A stretch of 64,000 bases of DNA from Leuctra nigra (taxonomy: Eukaryota > Arthropoda > Insecta > Plecoptera > Leuctridae): assembly GCA_934045905.1 (NCBI GenBank), contig OW203764.1:27888954-27952953 (forward strand), in the 5' to 3' direction. Shown in pieces: positions 57,852 to 64,000 of this stretch; the stretch's first letter is position 1; each line of letters starts with the position of its first letter. A model generated the notes under the pieces. The model was not told the origin of the DNA. It saw nothing but the letters and a program-made list of their open reading frames with translations, and made no database searches. Position numbers and translations under genes: made by a program.

Positions 57852-59115
57852 ACCTTCTCGATTCACACGTCACCAAGTGTTTTATTTTATTCAAGGATTA
57901 TTGACGAACAGCTATGCTGTATATGGCTCCTCGAAAAGTTGGGAGATAATTTTAAACAATAGGTGCTGATGTGCATTAATTTTAACAGCTTGAGTCTTCA
58001 CAAAAGATGTCAGTACTATTCAGTCTTATGATGACTTGCTCCTTAAAATCTGTATTCTCAAACAGATGCTAACTAGTGTAAAAATAGATATTTCTGTTAT
58101 TATGGACGTTTCAATGAGGGTTGAGTAGTGTGTGTTAAAATCTACATTTTATTTTGCGAACTTGATTGATGAATGCCATGAAGAACAAGTAGGGTTCCAC
58201 TCGAACAATAGCTAGCTCGTACTTCCTTACTTTCCTCAAATGTCCAATACTGTTTGAAGAACCAACACCTTTCATCCCAGATTCAAACCTCTCCAATATG
58301 CCAATTGCCAATATACCTAGGCCTTAATTTAAGATGTTTTTTTATATTAGCAGTACCACACCAATACTTAGGAACTCTCTGCCAACACTCATGGGTTTAG
58401 TGATAGTGATACCTACAAGAAATTTCCTCTATTGCTTGTCCACCATAATCCAGGGTTCCAAACTTATTGGGTTGTGTAGTGGTTGTTATTAACATTTGTT
58501 TTCTAAACAGATATGGACAGCAGTGAGCAGTGTTTGGAAACTATGTTCTACATTGCAATCTACATTGTCTCATTTGTCATTGCACATTTTCATTTTCATA
58601 GGATGAATCTACAAGGTCATATGAACTGGGCAAAGCTCAAATCTCTAACATAACTTCTTTTCAGATGCTGCGTTGCACTAGGTACTCCTGGCAAGCATTC
58701 ATGAATTGTATTAAATGTTGTGTTTCAGCGAATACGATTTATAACTTGTAATTTCATCGTCAACAAGCCGAGCTTAATATTGGTACTTTACACAAGTGTT
58801 TACTGTTGACGTTGTACATAACAGTTAACAAATAATAAGATATCTTAACTTGAGTTTTTGACTACATAATATTAAAATTCAAATCATTACATTACTACAA
58901 CTGGAATCGGAAATATGGGTAATTAATTAATTATCTTCAGTTTTGACCACCAAAATTTACCTGTAGTTACATTCAGAATATTTACCAGATGCAGGGATCG
59001 GGTAAACAACTTCTGAATTTGAACATGCTTTACTACATACCTAGGTACTATGTAAAAATTAAGAATACCTATTTACTCTGCAGGCTGCAATATTATAAGA
59101 TTAAATTGATATGTA
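57852..59115. other. API5 3' flank, probably including its 3' UTR
   Basis: AT-rich sequence after the API5 stop with no gene recognised on either strand. I could not place a convincing API5 polyadenylation site here. Confidence 0.4.
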
Positions 59116-60473
59116 CCGGGTGGCGCAAAAAAAATCACCCTGTTTGAGAGGTCACTATATTGAAACTATTATACATAGGATTCTGAAATTTGTACACGTA
59201 TTATACCCCGTTCTCACTACAGTTTCAACTGCAGTTCAAATATAAATGGTGTTGATCAACCAAAACTGACACTTGCGTTCACACACAGAATCAAGCTCAA
59301 CTGCAGTTGAACCCTGTAATCTATGCAACCCGCCTGACTACCAGCTGTTTTTGAACAAACAACAACATGGCGCTCACCGAAAGTGAAATTATTTATTTAT
59401 TTGATTTGACGCAAATTATCAACGCCAATATAATCAACAAATTACTAAGTAAACACAGGAGTAAACTTACAATACCTACGGGAATGTCGGCAATGACGAA
59501 AATGTCAGGTAGAACTAGGTTAGGTGTCAAATGTCCAAAGATTTTATAATGGTGCGCACATATTTCCTGTGAACTGCTTTGGCCAACTGCAGTTCAGATC
59601 TCAACTGAGTTCTAGAAACACGATCGAGTTTTCGATCGCGGTTGAACTCGATTGTGTTGCGTTCACACTGATGTTCAACTGCGATTGAGATTTTCAACTG
59701 CAGTTGAAACTTGTAGTGGGAACGGGGTATTAGAAAACATACCAAAATTTAATATGTGCGAGTTTCATAAACATTACTACATATTGTAGGAAAAAAGTTA
59801 CAGCTATTCAATTTGGTTGTCAAAAAATTGATTATACGGAGCTCAAATAGCGCGCATCCAGAAAACTTCCAATGGCCGGGACGCTGTTTCATCAAAACTA
59901 CGTACGATATCAAGCTGAAAATGTAAAATTATATTGATAGTATGTTGAGATCGATTGTGTAAAAATGTCAATCAATTTGAATGAATGGAAAGAAAATTAT
60001 GGCATCTTGAAGTTGAGCGTAAAATCAGAATATGTAGATTATTTCTAAACTTTTATTACACACGTTTTAAAAGTGATTTTTTCCCCCTCTATTCTGTTTC
60101 AAGCTCAAGTTCAAGATTCCATAATTTTCGTTCCATTCATTCAAATTGATTGAAATTTTTACACAATCGATCTTAACATATGTTCAATATAATTTGAAAT
60201 TTTCAGCTTGATATCGTACGTAGTTTTGAAGAAACAGCGTCCCGGCCATTGGAAGTTTTCTGGACGCGCGCTATTTGAGCTCCGTATAATCAATTTTTTG
60301 ACAACCAAGTTTGAACAGCTGTAACTTTTTTCCTACAATAGTAATGTTTTTGATACTTGCACATATTAAATTTTGGTATGTTTTCTAATATGTGTAAAAA
60401 TTTCAGAATCCTATCTATAATAGTTTCGATATAGTGACCTCTCAAACAGGGTGATTTTTTTTGCGCCACCCGG
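59116..60473. mobile_element. Long-inverted-repeat foldback element (copy 2) with a nested MITE
   Basis: The ends CCGGGTGGCGCAAAAAAA and TTTTTTTTGCGCCACCCGG are flanked by TA. After removing the nested insertion, two arms of about 410 bp pair along almost their whole length, with the turn near 60,060. Shared inner phrases (GGCCGGGACGCTGTTT, GGAGCTC, GATATCAAGCTGAAAAT) tie it to the copy at 2,838-3,644. Non-autonomous, TA-targeting. Confidence 0.85.
59204..59729. mobile_element. PIF/Harbinger-type MITE nested in the foldback element, TTA duplication
   Basis: The inverted ends are TACCCCGTTCTCACTACAGT and TAGTGGGAACGGGGTA. TTA flanks both sides (59,201-59,203 and 59,730-59,732). The undisturbed opposite arm of the host element reads, on the complement, ACACATATTAGAAAACATAC with a single TTA, so the duplication and boundaries are confirmed internally. 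The interior repeats TCAACTGCAGTTGA palindromes. A 60-codon frame (59,367-59,549) with no recognised domain may be a remnant of the parent element. 526 bp. Confidence 0.85.
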
Positions 60474-60600
60474 TATATAAATTATTTTTAAATTCATATT
60501 TAATTTAGGTATAGATCACAATTAGGTACCCTATTACATTGTACCTATTACTACAGAAGTTAGTAGGTACCATCCAAAAGTTCTCAAAAGACTGCCTTGC

Positions 60601-60653
60601 ACCAATATTACAGAACAAAATGTAGGCTCTACATTTTGTGCTGTAATATTGGT
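60601..60653. repeat. Short hairpin, 25-bp stem
   Basis: ACCAATATTACAGAACAAAA then TGTAG pairs with CTACATTTTGTGCTGTAATA then TTGGT, with one mismatch and a 3-nt loop (GCT). The loop is tight for a typical microRNA precursor. A tiny palindromic element is equally possible. Confidence 0.6.
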
Positions 60654-61150
60654 GATTCTACCTAGTAGTATTTGTTTTTGGGAGACTGACCTGATGTTAA
60701 TATAATAGTTTAATTGTCATATTACACTATCTTGCATTGCGTAACTAACTAACCATTACATTACTACATCAATAAGGGAGAGATAGTATTAGTATTACAA
60801 TTTGACAATGAACATCAGTCATTTGCTAAGAACAAGTGCATTTTGTGTTCTGAGGTTGGTGAAATATTCGTGTGAACACTTTTGAACTATGGCAACCTTT
60901 ATGTTCTGTGTAATCGTTGAACAGGGTTTTCAATTGATTTGGAAATGTACCTAGCTGACAGTGTAAATTAATTTCAGGGTGTAAAACTTCAGCACCTCAA
61001 TCACTCATATGTTCACTTTTGGAATTACGATATGAAAACAAAAAGTTCATGTTCTGCTGAGCACTAACTTAAAGCCAATAGCTAAATTATTTTATTTTTC
61101 CTTCAAAGTCCTACTTTAAAGCCAGCCATTTCATGTTCATCCTTGGAATA

Positions 61151-61269
61151 GGGGACCTATTCTATATCTTTTGATCTCGTTGCGTCCCCCTTCATTTCAA
61201 TGCCATTGAGATAGCATTACACTGAAACGAAGGCGATCGCGATGAGATCAAAATATAGAATAGGTCCCC
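61151..61269. mobile_element. 119-bp hairpin MITE with GGGGACCTATTCTATA ends
   Basis: GGGGACCTATTCTATATCTT is mirrored by ATATAGAATAGGTCCCC, and the pairing continues through TTTGATCTCGTTGCG against CGCGATGAGATCAAA. The terminal phrase resembles GGGCCCTATTCTAG of the 37,172 element, so the two may share a family. No target duplication was resolved. Confidence 0.65.
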
Positions 61270-62445
61270 AGTTGGTATGTTTCTGAAGAATTATCCATGA
61301 TGACCTAAAGGCTAAAACAGTAAAGAGCAAGTTCTGAATGCAGAACTAGGATAGTGTAGTGATGCGAATATTATATAATATACCGTATTTACCATTGGTT
61401 GCCTATTCAGGAATCCTATTGGCTCTTGAAATAATTGTTTTAAAAGTCTTATGGGAGTGCCTGGAAAAGGTAATGACTGCTTGTGGTTCTAAAAATGATT
61501 TTGAATTGAATTTGAATAAAAATGAAAAATCACTTTTAAATTTAAAAAATCTAATGCCTACTTGAACATAATTACAGCTCGATGAACTAAACAATGCCAG
61601 TGCCACACACTGGTGTATTACTTCTCCTGATGTTATTTATTTATTTATTAGTAAGTTTTCATATTTACCTAATGCTTTGAACATGGAAGACTTACCATAC
61701 TAGGTCGTAATGTACCATGTACTTCAGCGATGGGTTTTATTTAGTTTAGTGAGCTTAAATGATGTGCATTTGCCATTTTTTTAATATAGGGATGTAAACA
61801 CAAAACAAACATTGCACTTTCTGAAACTGCAGCTATTTTGTTACCTTCTCCAGGCCTTTATGGAGTGATTTAATTACCATTTTATAGAATAATGCCATTA
61901 ATTTAAAAAAATGTGTATGTGATGTAAGATGTTGAATAGAAATTTGCCTGATTGTGTTGGCCCATAATACCAGTAAGTACAGCTCATTTATGTACCGAAT
62001 ACACATTTGTGTTACTACATAACTCATAAGACGGTCTATCTTGAGATTCATTGCTTGCACCATTTGGATGTTTTTTTCAGATTTGATTAAAAGATTTCAT
62101 TTCTATTTTAAAATAAAATAGAATACCTATACTTTTTATTACAAAATATGTGAATGGTTAAATGTGTTATACTTTTATAATATTGTAGGAAGTATAAATA
62201 ATATAATTTTGAAGTTCTCTATTGATTTAGGGCCTGCAGATCATGGTGCAAAACGTAAGTACATAACTTTCTAATTTCTACTTTAAAACAGTGTTTATAT
62301 TTATAATGAGTCGAGTAGGCGGTTCCTGTATCCCTCCTCCAATCCAAATCATCCTAAGACATTGTATGTGGTAGGTAGTAGATAAATTGATTTCAATTTT
62401 GTGATGTACAAAAATAAATTGATTGTTTGCAGATCATTGAAGAGG
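61270..62445. other. Sequence between hairpin MITE and MED7, nothing recognised
   Basis: AT-rich with short frames only. A tiny exon-like segment (62,231-62,254, preceded by TTTAG and followed by GTAAGT) is present on the + strand without supporting coding evidence. Confidence 0.4.
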
Positions 62446-62451
62446 TTTATT
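62446..62451 (-). terminator. MED7: MED7 polyadenylation signal
   Basis: A canonical AATAAA on the minus strand lies two bases after the MED7 stop codon. If used, the 3' UTR would be very short, with cleavage expected roughly 10-30 bases further on. Confidence 0.55.
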
Positions 62452-62453
62452 AT

Positions 62454-63399
62454 TTACAAAGCATCCACAATCGCACACATAAGCCTATCCAACACATCAC
62501 AAGAGTCACCACCTGCTTCGTCCTGGCTCATACAGTCCTTGGTTTCCATCAATTCCGTTTCAATGAACATCTTGGAGTCGAGCTCGGAGTTGTCGGGCAA
62601 CATCTGAAGAGCTTGTTGCAGAATTTCCATTACCTGCACAAATAATAGAAGAAATGAAGGTATCAATGTCCGTATGAAATAAATTAATTTCAAATTGCAC
62701 AAAAGTTTAATTCTAGCTGTTGACTTATAGTTATTTTTATATAAACGAAGATACTATATGAGTATTGATTTAATAAAAACTCTCTAGGATCTACACTAGT
62801 ACTATGTCGACAATATGTCTGTAGCCCAATCACCTAGAGAGTCCATATTCATGTTAATTTAAAGTCAATTGGCCTACACAATGGGGACATAAGACTTCCA
62901 ATTAAAAATATATTACCTTTTCTAAATGTTTTTGAAATCGCTGAGTGGTTTCGTTTCGCTGCCTTCGCTGAACTTCCATCATGACGCGAAGAGTTTCTCG
63001 AGCTTGATGTGGTCTAAACTCATTTAGCAAATGATGAATGTGAATAAACAAGAGACTCAGATCTTCTACTTTCTCCGCTCGCCGCGGTGAATCGGGGCAT
63101 TGAACTAATAGGTCTAACAAATCGAGGAAATTCACGAGCAATGAATGGTTGAGTTTTCTTAACTCTCGTCGCCGGTCAAAGTGTTGCGGGTATAGGCGCT
63201 TAATGCCTTGACTCTCCAAAGGTCTGATGATCGTATCATCTGCATTAAATGCATTGCCAAACATGGAGTAGGTGTCATGTATGAGTGGTGGTGGACGCGG
63301 AGCTCTCCCTCTTCTGATATTTTCGTCTGTGTATTGATTTATGTACTGAACTGGAGGTAATGGTAAAGAACTAACTTGCGCTGTATCTGTATTAGACAT
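62454..63399 (-). CDS. MED7: Mediator complex subunit 7, two exons, 220 aa
   Basis: MED7 belongs to the middle module of Mediator, the nuclear coactivator bridging transcription factors and RNA polymerase II. Exon 1 is 63399 down to 62917 (161 codons) and exon 2 is 62633 down to 62454 (59 codons plus stop). The 283-bp intron is phase 0 with GTAATA at its start and TGTGCAG at its end. The protein is close to the human length of about 233. Conserved blocks are the proline-rich start with [11 protein letters not shown] (17-27), [18 protein letters not shown] (32-49), [15 protein letters not shown] (57-71), ELRKLN (79-84), NFLDLLDLL (90-98) and [14 protein letters not shown] (131-144). The last precedes the helix continuing into exon 2, which pairs with MED21 in the known complex. 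The C-terminal tail is acidic and variable. The gene converges on API5. Confidence 0.96.
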
Positions 63400-63700
63400 A
63401 ATTATTCAGTTTAGTCGCCACTTCTTCAATAATAAGATGTATAATATAAATCAATATAACCTAAACATACGAGAGAGACCAACACTGTCAAAATTCTAAA
63501 TCAAGGTCGACCAAGGTCTCAAGAGTTGAAAATGAACAGAAGAAAGGTCGGTAAAACAGTTTTCTTGTCATACTTCCGGTCAAAAACGCTCCCGGTTGAC
63601 TAGTTTCCGGTGTGAAGCTTTTACTTACATGACAGTAGGCCACCTGATTTTTGACAGCTTGTGGATAATGATAAAGTTTTTTGAGCTTTACGTGTACTTT
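63400..63700. promoter_or_regulatory. MED7 upstream region, possible bidirectional promoter
   Basis: Three TTCCGGT or CCGGTTG-type motifs (ACTTCCGGTC near 63,573, CTCCCGGTTG near 63,590 and GTTTCCGGTG near 63,603) lie within 40 bp. ETS-like CTTCCGG sites are common in TATA-less and divergent promoters. A possible + strand gene begins at the right edge, so the region may serve both directions. Confidence 0.4.
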
Positions 63701-63951
63701 ACTTTCCTTATTTTAAGTTAAATTGGAGCCCAATGTTTACAGTGTGTGTTTTCTGTTCTCAAATTAAATGTAGACTGTTAAGTATTTGCGGGCTTGTGCC
63801 GAAGTGATGCCAAGAATCCAACACGCGATCAAGTTGATGTTTCTTGTGCTTTGTGTTCAGTTCACTCTCCGTGCTGTACTGAGAAAATAATATTGACTTT
63901 AGTCTTGAAAAAAAACATTAACGGCAATCCGTGTGTTTCTTCCAAAATAGT

Positions 63952-64000
63952 ATGGCTGGTAAAGATGGAAGGCCTAATGATGAAATTGTAAAAGAAGGTT
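63952..64000 (+). CDS. Possible start of a gene cut by the window edge
   Basis: An open frame starts MAGKDGRPNDEIVKEG and runs off the window. A splice-acceptor-like TTCTTCCAAAATAG lies directly before the ATG, with a plausible transcribed leader from about 63,700. Sixteen codons are too few to identify a family. Its head-to-head position with MED7 is the main reason to list it. Confidence 0.3.
   Translation, partial: MAGKDGRPNDEIVKEG

Noticed and set aside
57538..57969. Frames on both strands around the last API5 exon
   Set aside because: Explained by the RGG-coding exon read out of frame; the spliced frame ending at 57,851 agrees with API5 structure.
63794..63991. 65-codon frame rich in cysteines near the right edge
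   Set aside because: Starts mid-sequence without context, resembles no zinc-finger spacing I recognise, and conflicts with the better-placed frame at 63,952.

Overview
The window looks like AT-rich nuclear DNA of an arthropod, most likely an insect. Two spliced single-copy eukaryotic genes are readable (API5 and the Mediator subunit MED7). Introns are large and full of transposons, and TACCTA-type microsatellites are abundant. A hemipteran or similar host is only a guess; nothing in the sequence fixes the species. No bacterial-type gene organisation, rRNA or CRISPR array was seen.

Layout. Bases 1 to about 43,130 hold no protein gene that I can support. This part is a repeat landscape with small non-autonomous DNA transposons (about 2.4, 2.8-3.6, 5.6-6.2, 35.8-36.5, 37.2-37.4, 39.6-40.5 and 41.7-42.3 kb), a 38-bp minisatellite between 146-bp direct repeats (6.4-7.4 kb), two inverted LINE 3' ends (13.0-13.5 and 14.1-14.4 kb), and two very large arrays only 1.4 kb apart. 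Array A (16,004-21,251) is 50 copies of a 105-bp unit. Array B (22,661-31,371) is about 185 copies of a 47-bp unit. Long reading frames run through both arrays, but they follow from stop-free repeat units and are not credible genes.

Bases 43,130-57,851 hold the API5 gene on the + strand, nine coding exons for 548 residues, with a CCAAT-rich promoter and an RGG-rich C-terminus encoded by the last exon. Its introns have collected many transposons. The most striking is a complete Tigger/pogo-like element (47,842-52,375) in intron 2. It has perfect 24-bp terminal inverted repeats, a TA target duplication, an uninterrupted 756-residue DD35D transposase, and copies of a terminal-repeat-like motif inside both ends.

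Bases 57,852-62,445 are the API5 3' flank. They include a foldback element with a second MITE nested in one arm; the undisturbed arm shows the empty site and so identifies a TTA target duplication. MED7 (minus strand, two exons, 62,454-63,399) converges on API5. A compact upstream region with ETS-like CTTCCGG motifs may be a bidirectional promoter for a gene starting at the right edge.

Functionally, the host genes are housekeeping nuclear factors and show no obvious pathway link. The unusual content is the transposon population, several members having readable target-site duplications, and the two long minisatellites.
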